From Branchiostoma floridae (taxonomy: Eukaryota > Chordata > Leptocardii > Amphioxiformes > Branchiostomatidae): a DNA stretch of 64,000 bases. Location: positions 13,519,460-13,583,459 of the forward strand of contig NC_049990.1 of assembly GCF_000003815.2 (NCBI RefSeq). The letters run 5' to 3'. Position 1 is the stretch's first letter, and every line of letters starts with the position of its first letter. The position numbers were made by a program, and so were the translations under genes. The notes below the pieces were generated by a model. The model saw only the letters and a list, made by a program, of their open reading frames with translations. It did no database searches and had not been told where the DNA came from. Of this stretch, positions 1-11,405 are shown one piece after another.

Positions 1-1756
1 TATATATATATATATATAATTGATCATGCCTAGAAATTCGAGCACTAATTTCAGGGTGAGGCTCAACTTTTAGATCACCTTGCAGCCTACTGTTTCTCAG
101 ATTTGCGGGCACCTTTATACAGATTTCGCATGGCCCGCTTCTTGTTCTTGTAGTAAGCTAAAAACTCACATATCTCTATAGATTACATGGGTATTACAAT
201 CTGATCTCCTGAGCGTATATCTCACTGGACTGCGGCACGTTACCGACTGAGTCACTGCTTGCCGCCCTATGGACGCCAATGGACCGCTTGAATTTTTCAG
301 TTTGATAATCCTTTTATCAGTGCAAATCTCTTTTTGATGCATTTTTATCACTTAACTTAACATTTCAATTCATTGACAACACTACGATTTGCTCATATGG
401 GCTTCATTACGCAAATGCGCCGCAAGAAAACCCTAAAGTTGCCACGATATTTTAGACAAACAGAAGCGGTCCTTTGAGATATCTGCTCTAAGTATAATTA
501 GAGAATGAGCGATTTCTGATGAAGTCGGTAGATCAGCCTTAAAGCCTCTCCGGGACCGAAATAAAGTCACGGGTCAATTAGACATAGATTCTAGTGTCCA
601 CATAATCTGGGTATGGGGAAATTACCATCGTAAAGTCGATCCCTTCGGATTCCGTCGGCGCCAATGTTTGGTGGGGCGGACTGGGCGAGGGCCATCGGGG
701 GAATGAGGAGACGCTACTTTGTAAGGATGAGCTTTGTGTGTATTCTTGTCTGCTCGTTGTGTTTGAAAAGTCACACAGTGGTCAGGGGCAAGCCCTGTCA
801 CGTAATCAGATGTATAAGCTCTTTCTTGCGTATAATGTGGTTAGTAAGTTGTACTCAACGGAAGGTGCACAAATTGCACAAAATGGAGAAAGGCATTCGC
901 CAACTGGCGCCAGTGTACTCATTTTTTGCCTGAAATCTTTTTCTCTTCAATTTAAAATAAATTCCTAATTGGCAAAACGGCGCAAAATGGTGAACAGCTT
1001 TTATCACTGTTCGTCTCGTCAATGACTTTTTTTTACTATTCTACATAACACAGTGGTGATTTTTAATGAATCGAAGTTATGACAATGCGACATTTCGGGC
1101 GTAAACATTTTTTTGTTCATCTGGGCTTCATACACACTATGTGACCAATATAGGAATATGCATAAATTCGCCAAAAAGTTTGCGTTATTTCCTAGGGCAA
1201 GATGGCACAGTCTACTTAGTTACACTTTACAATGACGTTCAGGAAACGGCTTTTGCCTTTGTTGTGCCGAAATTGTGGCTATGGTAAAAAAAACGGCCCT
1301 CTTTTCTCTTTACTGATTGGTCGCAATTGTGTTTGAAAACCGTGCAACTCTTGTCCACATGGAGAAACTATCTGACTCTGTCCAGATCAGACAGTTTTCA
1401 CCAAACGACATGAGATTGACAATACATTGTTCGCCGTGCAGAACGTAAAATGACCTAACCTAAGATTTTACATAAACTTCCTGTCTTCATTTACTTAAAA
1501 GCTGTAACGTTGTAGCCCTTTCTCTGAACTCAATTTGATTACCTCCATTCCGGCATGTTCGCGTGTACAGCTGTCCCACAAGGCGCTCCAGATGAATGAC
1601 ACCTGTCACTCAGGTATGTGCTGTGGCCTGCTGCTGAGTGCTCTCATGTTACAGATAGCGCACGCTTCGGTGATGGCTGGAGACCTTAAATATGAATACA
1701 GACGATATGTATCACAACATCAAAAAAAGTTCTCAAATACATGTAACGGTAGTGCT
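1..1756. other. Intergenic, nothing recognised apart from repeats
   Basis: It starts with a short TA repeat (1-18). Segments about 300-420 and 1050-1200 resemble, weakly, the dispersed family seen at 13870-14190 and 43943-44256. No gene is supported. Confidence 0.5.
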
Positions 1757-1950
1757 CCTTAATCCGCGGGTGTAACCTATATCCGTTGTTTTTAGACACA
1801 CGGTATTTAGTGATATCAGGTCGACGGACGGTGCATACACGATATCAAACTACAATGAATTGAAAAATTGCAGTTTTGAAACCACCGTCCGTCGACTTGA
1901 TGTCCGATTTTTTTTACAACAGCGGACATAGGTTACTCCGCGGATAAAGG
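1757..1950. mobile_element. Foldback MITE (194 bp)
   Basis: The ends are inverted copies: CCTTAATCCGCGGGTGTAAC at the left, and the reverse complement of the right end reads CCTTTATCCGCGGAGTAAC. The arms extend about 75 bp to ACGGACGGTG. No coding capacity. Confidence 0.75.
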
Positions 1951-2039
1951 TGAAGTAGTGTTAGATCTCGTGAAACGAAGAACTATATTCGAGTTAATGA
2001 TTCGACTTCTCCTCGCTTCTTTATGGTTGTAAATATGCA

Positions 2040-2340
2040 TTTCTTTATTTCTTTATTTCTTTATTTGAATTTACCACATGCAAAAACAAGTGGAAGGGAG
2101 GACAAAACAGGTGTATCAACACCTTTACAAGTTGTCCTCCCAAACCTGAAATGATAATAGAAAACAATACGAAACCAAATCAAACAATAAACATTAGACA
2201 TCAAAAGTCAGTAGACATGAATATACAATTCGGTGACAATTATACACAGAATTGATTATATACAAAATTATCAAATATCATTATATACAGAGTAAAAATT
2301 ATAATACTAATGTAGCCTTAAAGCAGTGCAAGAGGCACAC
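2040..2340 (-). mobile_element. Probable non-LTR retroelement 3' end, minus orientation
   Basis: Read on the minus strand, the segment ends in a short tandem tail (AAATAAAG) after an untranslated-looking region. This is the structure of a 5'-truncated LINE or SINE tail. The left boundary in the body is uncertain. Confidence 0.4.
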
Positions 2341-2806
2341 CCACAAGATGTGGACCAAGAGCAGGGGACGTCGATATTGAACTGGGTGTCAAATCTCACA
2401 AACGTGGCTCTCACAAGCGATCGCTTGAATGCATGAGCAGATATCCAAATTTATGTTCCATCATCCATAATGAAGGAAGTTTGTCAACATTTCAGAAGGA
2501 GCCGAACAGTCGTGCGGTTTAATTGCTTCAGTGTGTAGTACTTTTCAACTTGTGATTCAGGCTGAAAATTCAGTAATCTTATTTTGATAACTGGACAGCG
2601 ATAATGCGAAAGTGAAAAGAAAATTGCTTGGAAAGAGGACCCGTTAACGTTACCTAGAGATTTGCATTGTTTACTGACGGTAAAATAGTCAGGGCCGCGC
2701 GTTTTATCATATGCCTTTAGTAGACATATCTGGGAGACGTCACAGAGTCCGGGAAAAACAAACAACTTTCTAAAGTTCTTCTTCAGTAAAGACTGTGTAT
2801 GATATG

Positions 2807-3090
2807 GGGGTCGTGTGGCGTAACGATAGGTCTTTGGCCCATGACCCAGAGGTTCTGCGTTTGACTCCGTTGATATGCTACCGATTGTGTACTCTTGGGA
2901 AAGGCACTTTACCCGACTTTTCTCACTTCACTCAGGTGTAATTTAGCGTCGGTTAAAAGACGTCCTTCGGATAAGACATTAAGTGGAGTTTAAGTGAGGA
3001 AAGTAACACTTCGAGCATGTTAAAACAAGCCCACCATAAGTAGAGCAACAACTTACGGTAGGGGCCCCTCCCGGTGTGAGTGGTTCCAAA
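2807..3090 (+). mobile_element. tRNA-headed SINE, copy 1
   Basis: The head has an A-box-like TGGCGTAACGATAGG and B-box-like GTTTGACTCC. The body is CTTGGGAAAGGCACTTTACC followed by CACTTCACTCAGGTGTAA. The tail is GACGTCCTTCGGATAAGACA, shared with copies at 21910 and 40790. Confidence 0.65.
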
Positions 3091-3099
3091 CCTCCTTTC

Positions 3100-4620
3100 G
3101 CCACGCATGGGGAAATTGCTGTCGTATTCACATAGCGCTGAATGTCAGCTCGCTCCAGACACTTGCAATTATTCAGCCCTACGTATACCTATTGCGCATG
3201 CAAGCTGCTCACAATCAAGCCCCTGGCTGCGAATAGGGAATAGTCGGCCCACCCAATAATGGTAAGATAATATTGAGAAGTAAGCCGTCTTTACCGTGTA
3301 TCATTAGGGCGACACTGAGGCGATTTATGTATATGGGTTCAATTGTATTTAGAACTACTCCTACAAAGTAAGATGTAACTCTGACATTCAGAGCTAAAGT
3401 GCGTTCAAAGTTTACATATTCTGTACACACCATCATTCAGCACTGCCCTAATTTGCTTCTTCTATAATAAACCAGCAGCTTTTATGGGATTTCTCGGAGG
3501 AAATCCGACATGTATCCGTCGTCAGGCGTAATTTGATCCCGCTACCGTACCCCGGGACCCTTTATTTCATAAATTAGCCACGCTTAAGCGAGGTTAATCC
3601 ATCTGAGCTTTGACAGTCGCCCTACTTAAGAATTGCCAGACGCTGCGAGCGTCTAATTCCATTATCGGAGTGTACTACTTAAGGTGGCGGCGTCAGTCTT
3701 CTGTACAGCCGCCCGACAGAACCGCGGACCTACCGCCAGCGTGAGCAGGTGGACAGGACTGGTCAGCAAGCGGGTTTGTTGTTTTCTTACGTTTCGTTTC
3801 TTTACTTGCTTCTGTGTTAGTCTTGTGAAGATGTGTCGTATCATAACTATCGGACAAGATGTCTGGCTTTTGCATAGCACATATATAATGTGCCAAGTTA
3901 ACGTGTTGTAAATGTGAGGCGAACCTGACAGGGTCTCCAGAAGGACGTCACTAGCTGGTGCCTATAATGTAATGGTGGGAGGTAACGTTCTATCCGAAGA
4001 ACGTTAACAGCCCTAACCGAAAGTATGCACTCATTTTCACATGATTGATGTTAGGAAAGTCGTGTTTTGTGCCCGTTTTACCACGGCATATCAATGGTTT
4101 CGAACACAGGGCCGCTAGGTTATGGGTCAAACACCCGTGTTGCAGTTGTCGCCTCTACCATTTCTCTTTTCAGTGGACATTTCGAAGATTAACAACTAAG
4201 AATCGCGGCTAAAAGTGATTCGTGTCAGACCTCGGAGCTTTGGACTAAAACTGTGACAAACCAGCGCTCAGGTGATCAAGGATATCTCTGTTTTCACAGT
4301 TTTGCAACGACATTTTAAAGATCTCCATAGTTTTGAAATGATAAACGATTTTTCAGTGATGTCCTTAGTAATGATTGCCCAATGATTTCAATTATCTTTA
4401 TGAAAGATTTCCAATTTAGTCGCTGTATATATGGTTCCCTCCCAGTCCCCTTGCTGTGGGAATGAACAGCTGTGCGATATTGTTACCCAGTCATTATCAG
4501 GCCTTGAGGCTGTGCAGTCCACATCGTGTTTTTATTCTTCCTCTCACAGAGGGAGCTTTTAAAACATTATCATCCACCCATGGCTCCCATCCAATACTTT
4601 GGTCATAGCTACTGCAGCCG
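3100..4620. other. Intergenic, nothing recognised
   Basis: Open frames here (for example 3684-3911) have no domain, no splice structure and overlap each other on both strands. I see no gene or clear repeat. Confidence 0.5.
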
Positions 4621-4624
4621 TTGT

Positions 4625-4970
4625 CACAGCTAAAGCTAAGGGCACAACCCGCCGTACGTGCAAATACGTGCTGTCTACGTGCCAAAACGTGGGCAATCTT
4701 TGGGGAAATGGTAAGTACCGCCTCCGCACGACCACGTTGGGAATCCGACGGGTTTTGGAGCACGCAGACACGCCGTAGAACTTTACGTGCAGGCAAAACT
4801 TTGTGTACCATCGGGCTGCAGATTCGCCCCCCGTTCGTGCCAGTACGGGCGACGCGCCTGCCCTGTACAGCCTGCACGTTTTCAGAAATACGTGGCGGAC
4901 GTGCCCCCCCCCCCCCCCCAAAAAAAAACGTACGGACAAATTACATGTGCGGCAGGTTGTGCCCTTAGCT
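4625..4970 (+). mobile_element. Palindrome-ended MITE, copy A
   Basis: The ends are inverted: AGCTAAGGGCACAACCCGCC at the left, and the right end reads GGTTGTGCCCTTAGCTTAAG. The interior is rich in ACGT/GTACG words and contains a poly-C/poly-A run at 4905-4928. Copy B lies inverted at 5505-5845, beyond the assembly gap. Confidence 0.8.
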
Positions 4971-5299
4971 TAAGGACTAACAGTGACAGGGAGTGTTCAG
5001 TGGATATTTCACTGGGCCTCGCCTATTTGCGACAAACAATTGCGACCACGTTGCGACTCTCCCCTGATGTGCGACGCATTTGCGGATCAAGTCAAAATGA
5101 GTTGATTATTGGAAATCGCAGTGTGAAAATCAGAATGAATCTAAAATACATTTGCAATGACAAGAGGATGTTGACTTGTCATACTACGCAACCTATGCAA
5201 TTTATATGAAACATGCGCATGACTCTTATAGTAATAGTAACAGAAATGAGCGAAACTAATGGAAACGAACCATATACCCCATATGGGAAATGGATGGTT

Positions 5300-5399
5300 N
5301 NNNNNNNNNNNNNNNNNNNNNNNNNNNNNNNNNNNNNNNNNNNNNNNNNNNNNNNNNNNNNNNNNNNNNNNNNNNNNNNNNNNNNNNNNNNNNNNNNNN
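5300..5399. other. Assembly gap (100 N)
   Basis: Exactly 100 N, the usual placeholder for a gap of unknown size. It is flanked by two inverted copies of the same MITE. Confidence 0.99.
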
Positions 5400-5504
5400 C
5401 AGACACGGTCTAGTGAGATCCCACTCTTTTATCCACTATTATATATAAAAGAAAGCCTAAGGGAAAAACACTTAAGTCCAAAATGCTCGTGTCATAATTG
5501 GCGC

Positions 5505-5845
5505 TTAAGCCTGGGGCACAAGCCGCCGTACGTGCAATTTGTCCGTACGTTTTTTGTGGAGGCCACGTCCGCCACGTATTCCTGAAAACGTTCAGTCTGT
5601 ACAGGGCAGGCGCGTCGCCCGTACTGGCACGTACAGAGGGCGCATCCACAGCCCGAACGCAGAGAAAGTTCTGCATGCACTTAAATTTCTACGGCGTGTC
5701 TGCGTGCTCCCAAATCCGTGGGATTCGCCACGTGTTCGTACGGAGACGGTACTTACCACTTACGGATACCAAAAGATTGCCCACGTTTTGGCACGTAGAC
5801 AGCACGCACTTGCAAGTACGGCGGGTTGTGCCCCTAGCTTTAATA
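5505..5845 (-). mobile_element. Palindrome-ended MITE, copy B (inverted relative to copy A)
   Basis: It begins CTTAAGCCTGGGGCACAAGC and ends GCGGGTTGTGCCCCTAGCTT. The interior matches the reverse complement of copy A through GCCACGTATTCCTGAAAACG and GGCGCGTCGCCCGTACTG. The long open frames here (5498-5881, 5539-6057) lie wholly or mostly within the element and are not host genes. Confidence 0.8.
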
Positions 5846-6223
5846 CATTGTCATTGGCAAAACGGCCGGTTCGGAACCTGACGCCGAGGCAGGCGAAAGC
5901 GTTCTTAAGAGAAACAAAAAAGTGCATAATCATCGCGATTACAGACATTTACAAGTTATCATTATGTTTGATTTCTTTGCTTATTGAAGTAGCTGGGAGC
6001 GATCACAAGTTCCGAAACCGTTACTGTACTCTCTATGACGTCACGGATGGAATTTAAATTGACGGCAGCGATCAAGAACAGCAGGAAGTATCATTTGTAA
6101 GATTCGACCTCAATAACATCAGAAAAGTGCATATTCATACAAACGTCTATGTACAATAATTTTTATTGTCGTTGAATGTAATTAGGACCTGTTGTATTTT
6201 AGACCCATTGTTGGGCTGTTGGA

Positions 6224-6350
6224 CACACACACAAACACACACACACACGAACATACGCACGCACACACACGCACGCACGCACGCACACACACGACGCGTG
6301 CACACACACAAACACACAAACACGCGCGCGCGCGCTCGCACACACGCGTA
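6224..6350. repeat. CA / CACG microsatellite
   Basis: Interrupted CA repeat with ACGC and GCGC variants. It opens frames on both strands by composition only. Confidence 0.9.
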
Positions 6351-6737
6351 TATGCGCGAACGCAGTGGAGTGGCCTGTATCTAGCTATAGTCAGCTGTCA
6401 TCTTTCAAGTCAGCTATATCATATATCATTCCGTTTTCTTGATTCCTTAACAACAAGATAGAGATTTTATTGACCATTGTATTGATTTTTGATTTCCGTT
6501 TTTATATCAGTATGTTGATTTTTGAAATCCGTTTCAGACCAACAGACGTTGAAAGTACCAAGTATCAGTCGGCAGGACCGCCCTACACCTTGCACAAGGC
6601 AACCGCACTTTATCTGAACAAAACAAGATTTAGAGCTCATACAGACCACAGACCGCGGTTTTAAAACGCACACGGCTCCTTAAATATGGTTCCTGAAATA
6701 AAAAGAAAAAAGACAGTTGCCAGTGCTTACCGGTGAT

Positions 6738-6744
6738 TATAAAT
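6738..6744 (+). promoter_or_regulatory. Candidate TATA box of the GPCR gene
   Basis: TATAAAT lies 75 bp before the start codon, which would allow a short 5'UTR of about 45 nt. No other core element is evident, and an upstream untranslated exon cannot be excluded. Confidence 0.35.
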
Positions 6745-6812
6745 GGTGTACATTTGACGGTCGAAAGCGTACAGGCTGAAATCACCATTATAAGAGTTGT
6801 TGTAAAGGCACT

Positions 6813-7404
6813 ATGGAGTCTGCTGCGTTAGAACGTCTTAACGAATGGATGCAGGCCCATAATTTCTCCAACAAGTCAGCGGCCACAGAAAGAATCATCC
6901 TCCGCCGAATGCTGGAGTATGAACTGTTTTCCACGCCAACCCTGGCGGCGGTGACCGCTGTGTGCAGCGTGTTGATGTTAGTAGGCGCACCAGGTAACTT
7001 GTGCACGGTGTTGGTGATCGGCAGAAGTACGGACATGCGAACCACCACGAACTACTACCTGGCCAGCCTGGCGTGTGCGGACCTGCTGACGTTCTTGGTC
7101 CTGCCGCTCGAGCTGTACCGGCTGTGGTGCTACTGGGACTGGCGGCTTGGGGACGCGGTGTGCCGGGGGATGTACTTCTTCAGGGAAACCTTCACCGCCG
7201 CCTCCATCCTCCACATCAGCGGCTTCACGGTGGAGCGCTACATCGCCATTTGTCACCCGCTCCAGGCCAAGCGGCTGCTCCGCCGGGGCAGGGTCAAGCT
7301 GCTGGTCGCCGTGGCCTGGGTCCTGTCCATCGTGCCCGCCAGTCCGGCTCTGCTCATCTTCGGCGTGACTCACATCCAAACACCGCGCGGGTTTGTAATA
7401 CCAG
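6813..7404 (+). CDS. GPCR exon 1 (residues 1-198, N-terminus to ECL2)
   Basis: The exon opens at ATG 6813 and ends at donor CCAG|GTACGT, leaving one base of codon 198. It encodes the N-terminal tail, TM1-TM4 and the start of the second extracellular loop. It is strongly GC-rich compared with flanking intergenic DNA, as expected of a real exon. Confidence 0.92.
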
Positions 7405-7832
7405 GTACGTGAGTACTAACCTTATCAGTTTTCAGTAGCATGACTAACTGTGTGTGTTTGTTGCGCTTCCGGTGCTATATCTCCAGAATGAAAGTGAGAT
7501 TGCAGTGATATATGGTACATAGGTTGGTGGTCTTGTCCTAATGGTCAGGTTTGATATGGGACCTCCTAGTGGTTGAACTTGTTACTGCAGCTGACCATTT
7601 TGTTTATGTGTCTCTGGACATACTGTGATTTTGACCTAGGAACTGCAGGACCAGTTTGGTCAGAATTTTGCTTACCAATATCTGATTTTGGCTTCAGCCC
7701 TGTCAAGGTTATGCATGGATTAGGTACTTTCGGCAATGTGGTCAAAATTGTTTATCTGCATGAAAAGTGCAGATATTATTTCCCCTCCCTCCCTCCTCCC
7801 TCCCTCTCTCTTCTCTCTCTCCCTCTCTCTCT

Positions 7833-7880
<48 letters not shown>

Positions 7881-9461
7881 ATGCGTGCTAGCGTGCGCGC
7901 TCGTGTTTGTGAGTTTATACGTCTTTTTGTCGCTCGATAGCCTCAATATCTGGGTCGTATCGCACAACTCCAATCGCAGCGCATGCGCTCACGTAATGTT
8001 GAACGATCTTATATCTCACCCAGACATGCAGGAGTGCACGGTGGTGAATAAGGAGCTAGGTTCTGTCATGTCCTTGGTGTCTACAAGCTTCTTCTTCGTG
8101 CCCATGGTTCTGCTGAGTCTGCTGTACGGCCTGATGGCGCGGGCGCTGACGGACACGGGGCAGAGGAGCCGCTTCTACCGAGGAGCGACCGAGCGAACCG
8201 CAGGATCCAAACGACAGGACAACGACCGCAGAAAAGTCATCAGAATGCTGGGTAGGTGCCCGTCATTTCCCTGGTGTACGTACAATGCAAACACGTTCAG
8301 TCACGTGAGGTTCAGAGTTTATCAGTCACGTAAGGTCATTTTGATATGATAAGCCCTCTCGGAGAGATCAGAACGCATGTGCGGTGACAGAAATTCTGGG
8401 TAATTTGTCAAAGGTAAAAGAAAACAATCCATGTCTCGACCATTGCAAAACAACGTCCAGGCGGGATTTGTTTCCTTTTTTGAGGCTTACCCTTTGACAT
8501 ATCACCTAGTATTCCTGTCGCCGCACATGCGTCCTGATCTCTGTGATGTAACGTTCTCATATGACTAATATCCGCGCTCACCATCCCGAGTACGAATGCG
8601 CACATATGTAATAAGTATGTCAAACGTAAGAGCCCCTGACTTATAAACAGTTCTCGTCTCGACCATTGTCTTGATTTGCAAAACAATGTCCAGGCCTGAT
8701 TTGTTTATGTCTCTGGGGCCTTAAGCTTTGAAATATTACCCACAATTCAGGTCGCTGTGCATGCGTATTGGGAATAGTGAAGGATCGGATCTTACAAGCC
8801 TTCTCACACTAGTTACCACGCATGCGCGGGTGAAAGGAACCCTGGGTAATATGTCAAAGTTGAAGCCCCCCAGAAAATCAACATTACCTTATTTTGCAAA
8901 CGCCACTACGTTCCGGATATTGTTACACAAATCTAAACAATAGTAGAGACTGTTGACATCTGAGGGCCTTTAACTTTGACTTATTACCCAGAGTTCCTTT
9001 CACCCGCTCATGCGTGGTAATTAGTATGAGAAGGCTTATTACTAATCTGATTTTTTTTAGCGGTGATTGTGCTGACGTTTGTGGTACTGTGGCTGCCCCA
9101 CCACGTGTCTCGTGTGACGTTCAACCACGTGCGCGCCTGGACGAAGCACCTGCATGACGTGCACAACGCCGTGACGCTTCTGTCCTTCGTGCTGTTCTAC
9201 CTGAGTTCAGCCGTCAATCCGGTCATTTACAACATGATGTCACAGCGTTTCCGGTATGCGCTCAAGCACTTCCTGTGTGGCAAGGCCGGGCCCGGTACCC
9301 AGCTCAACTCCAAGTCATCTTTCCGAACCAGATTGTCGGCAATCTCCAGGGGACAGAGCGGTAGTGATGGGGGTGGGGAGGAGGATAAGGCAAGGGACGA
9401 ACCACAAGTGATAGCTATGGTGGAGATAACAGGGGACCAGTCAAACCGATGTGATTTGTAA
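6813..9461 (+). CDS. Class A GPCR, ghrelin/motilin/neuromedin-U receptor-like (3 exons, 406 aa, complete)
   Basis: The coding exons are 6813-7404, 8024-8251 and 9061-9461, with GT-AG introns and both junctions in phase 1; the total is 1221 nt. Visible landmarks are two N-terminal sequons (N17, N20), the GN of TM1 (N61), LACAD of TM2 (D90), an ECL1 Cys (C117) to pair with C202 in ECL2, ERY at the end of TM3 (141-143), W169 in TM4, P224 in TM5, WLP of TM6 (284-286) and NPVIY of TM7 (326-330). The TM2 stretch around MRTTTNYYLASLA, the 'FVLFYLSSAVNP' TM7 and the 'RKVIRML' entry to TM6 are typical of the GHSR/motilin/neuromedin-U/neurotensin receptor group, which couples peptide binding to G proteins at the plasma membrane. 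ATG 6813 is the first Met of the open frame. The ligand cannot be read from sequence. Class A is near certain; the subfamily is inferred. Confidence 0.92.
7782..7879. repeat. CT tract followed by (GT)n in GPCR intron 1
   Basis: A pyrimidine tract to 7833 is joined to 22 GT units (7835-7879). It extends the apparent open frame of exon 2 leftwards without being coding. Confidence 0.9.
8024..8251 (+). CDS. GPCR exon 2 (residues 198-274, ECL2, TM5, ICL3)
   Basis: Acceptor CACCCAG| and donor CTGG|GTAGGT. The exon carries the ECL2 cysteine (C202), TM5 with P224, and a basic third intracellular loop. The open frame extends upstream into intron 1, but that part is a CT/GT microsatellite and is not coding. 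Confidence 0.9.
8361..8543. mobile_element. Foldback element 1 in GPCR intron 2
   Basis: Left arm GAGATCAGAACGCATGTGCG and right arm (reverse complement) GAGATCAGGACGCATGTGCG; both arms continue into TGTCAAAGG. About 180 bp. Confidence 0.65.
8790..9048. mobile_element. Foldback element 2 in GPCR intron 2
   Basis: Left arm contains AAGCCTTCTCACACTAGTTA and CGCATGCGCGGGTGAAAGGA. The right arm, reverse-complemented, reads AAGCCTTCTCATACTAATTA and CGCATGAGCGGGTGAAAGGA. It ends about 12 bp before exon 3, next to its polypyrimidine tract. Confidence 0.65.
9061..9461 (+). CDS. GPCR exon 3 (residues 274-406, TM6, TM7, C-tail)
   Basis: The exon follows a T-rich acceptor (TTTTTTTTAG|). It encodes TM6 with W284-L-P, TM7 with NPVIY, a Cys-containing juxtamembrane helix 8 (a palmitoylation site is plausible) and a Ser/Gly/acidic tail ending in a TAA at 9459-9461. 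Confidence 0.92.
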
Positions 9462-9952
9462 TGATGATAAATCTAACAATATTGGCAACGGCTGTTATCA
9501 AGTTTTGATATTAGGAATAATTGTCTGTCCCTATACAGTGATTTCAGTAAATGGATTTAATGCTTACATTGGAATATATATGAAAGTCATGACAATGATC
9601 ACTCCATAACACATTTACTCATATTTCAAATCTGCTGCATTTGGCATTATTTGTTAGTGTTTTCTAGGCTTTCGATATCAACGTTTTATAAGCTTCACCC
9701 AAAATACTGAAATAGCACCAGGATTTCTATGCCTTCTTCCAAAGGACAAGTTAACAATTCCCAGCAAAAAAGTTGCAAAAGGAAAAAAAGTTGTATATAT
9801 TATGTATTACTAAGCAATTATCATATCCTAGTGTGGGCCTTACTGTGCAAGTCATGACTGGTCCTGTCCTTATGTAAACCATTTCGACGTTTCTACTTCC
9901 ATGTCCTAAGCCTAAAGGATGTAATAGTACTTTTATTTTCTATCATCTATCA

Positions 9953-10196
9953 GACAAAGACAATGTGGCACTGCACTCAAGTTAGTAACTTATATAAACA
10001 GCGCCACATACACAGTAAAGACAGAGGGTAAAGCTAGTTCGACCGAAGTCAGGTACCCATTTTTACACCTGGGTGAAGTGAGGAAGGTCGTGTAAAGTGC
10101 CTTTCCCAAGGGCACAACGTCAGGGGCACGGCGGGTATCGAACTCGGGACCTCCAGGGCCGAACGCTCTACCAGCTACGCCACGCACGACGCCAGG
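9953..10196 (-). mobile_element. tRNA-headed SINE, copy 2 (full length, minus)
   Basis: On the minus strand: A box TGGCGTAGCTGG, TAGAGCGTTCGG, B box GAGTTCGATACCC, then the central CTTGGGAAAGGCACTTTACA block and a tail matching the 14723 copy (CTTTACCCTCT... to GTGCCACATTGTC). Confidence 0.75.
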
Positions 10197-10389
10197 TACT
10201 TCTAATGATGACTCCAGACAGAGAAAACAATAGACGCACCCGTTGGAAGTTGGATAGATCAGAAATCCATCCAGTCATGAACCGTGGAGTAGAACTTAGG
10301 GTACCGTTACGTTTGGGAACGCATTCTTAAGATGATGATAATTGTTGTACTGTTATCATTGTTACTTGATAACATTCATGTATTTATTG

Positions 10390-10595
10390 CACTGTTTTAC
10401 GACCTCGTTGTAAACACCGCATTATCTATGTGTAAATACTTAACGTTTGGGACCGCATCAGTAAGCAGCGACACCTACGCTGCAGCGTGCAGTACAATGT
10501 GAACCAGGAAGGCGATAGACAGTCACCGAAACGTCGGTGGGATAAACGCTCTGTTGTGTACAAGGAACGTTGTTATTTCAGTCGAGTCCAGTGTT
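10390..10595 (+). repeat. Dispersed repeat family R1, copy 1
   Basis: Key words are TTTGGGACCGCATCAGTAAG, CAGCGACACCTACGCTGCAG and GAAACGTCGGTGGGATAAA. The same words recur at 18070, 24725 and, inverted, 58700. Confidence 0.65.
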
Positions 10596-10770
10596 GTTTG
10601 ATGTTTGTATATAGCCATTGAGGTTTACAGTCATATACTTACAGGATAAATATTCATTACTGGACACAACATGGTGCACTCCTTCTGTTATCTTGTCAGT
10701 GAGTCAGTCAGAGCTAGAGTGATAGTGATATTAAGAATGAGTGCATGTGAGTGGGTGGACTGGTGATTGT

Positions 10771-10895
10771 TGAGTGAGTGAATGAGTGAGTGAGTGAGTG
10801 ATTAAGTGAATGAGTGATTAAGTGAGTGAGTGATCAAGTGAGTGAGTGAGTGAGTGAGTGAGTGAGTGAGTGAGTGAGTGAGTGAGTGAGTGAGT
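10771..10895. repeat. (GTGA)n tetranucleotide array
   Basis: A nearly pure array, with degenerate flanks from about 10700 to 11030. The same motif in the opposite orientation forms the array at 21079-21250. Confidence 0.9.
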
Positions 10896-11199
10896 TAGTA
10901 AATGAAGGAGAGTGAGTGAATGAATGTGTTGGAGTGAGCGATTGAGTGAATGAGCAGGTTAGTGAGTCAATCAGGGATTGAGTCAGTGGATTGAGTGAAG
11001 GAGAATGTGATTGAGTGAACGAATGAAATAAGACTATGAACGTCACTACCAAGCCAAATCCCAGTGAGCTGTGCATAAGCATAAACGTGTGCATTTTAGA
11101 ATACAGACGGCTGAACTAGTCTATCCGAAGTTTTCATTTCCCTACGAAAATTAATATTCCTGCCAGGGCACGATCTTGTACCAGCACACGCACCACATT

Positions 11200-11405
11200 A
11201 TTAAACCATCCATCATAAAACATAATTTATCTGCTCTTTTATCTCCACTATAACAGAAAAGCGAGGAGAAGTTGAATTTATCCAGCAATAGTCTCATTTT
11301 GTATCTGTGAACTGTATCTTTTCAAGATGTCTTGGTGTGACCTGTACTTAGCCCGGTGTGGAAAAAATGTGCAATAAAGGTCTTCATTCATTCATTCATT
11401 CATTA
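11200..11405 (+). mobile_element. LINE-like 3' end with (ATTC)n tail
   Basis: A segment containing TCAAGATGTCTTGGTGTGAC ends in TGCAATAAAGGTC and five CATT units, typical of a truncated non-LTR element tail. No reverse-transcriptase coding is visible upstream. Confidence 0.5.

Noticed and set aside
5498-6057. Long overlapping plus-strand open frames (127 and 172 codons)
   Set aside because: They lie mainly within an inverted MITE copy; the related copy at 4625 opens similar frames on both strands. No domain or splice structure.
6147-6461. Open frames rich in Thr-His or Val-Cys
   Set aside because: Translation of the CA/CACG microsatellite.
7573-8023. Upstream extension of the GPCR exon 2 frame
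   Set aside because: Runs through a CT/GT microsatellite and lacks receptor homology; the acceptor at 8023 joins perfectly to exon 1.
10097-10196. tRNA gene on the minus strand
   Set aside because: A and B boxes are good, but the body continues into a SINE core and tail shared with other copies, and no clean acceptor stem is seen.
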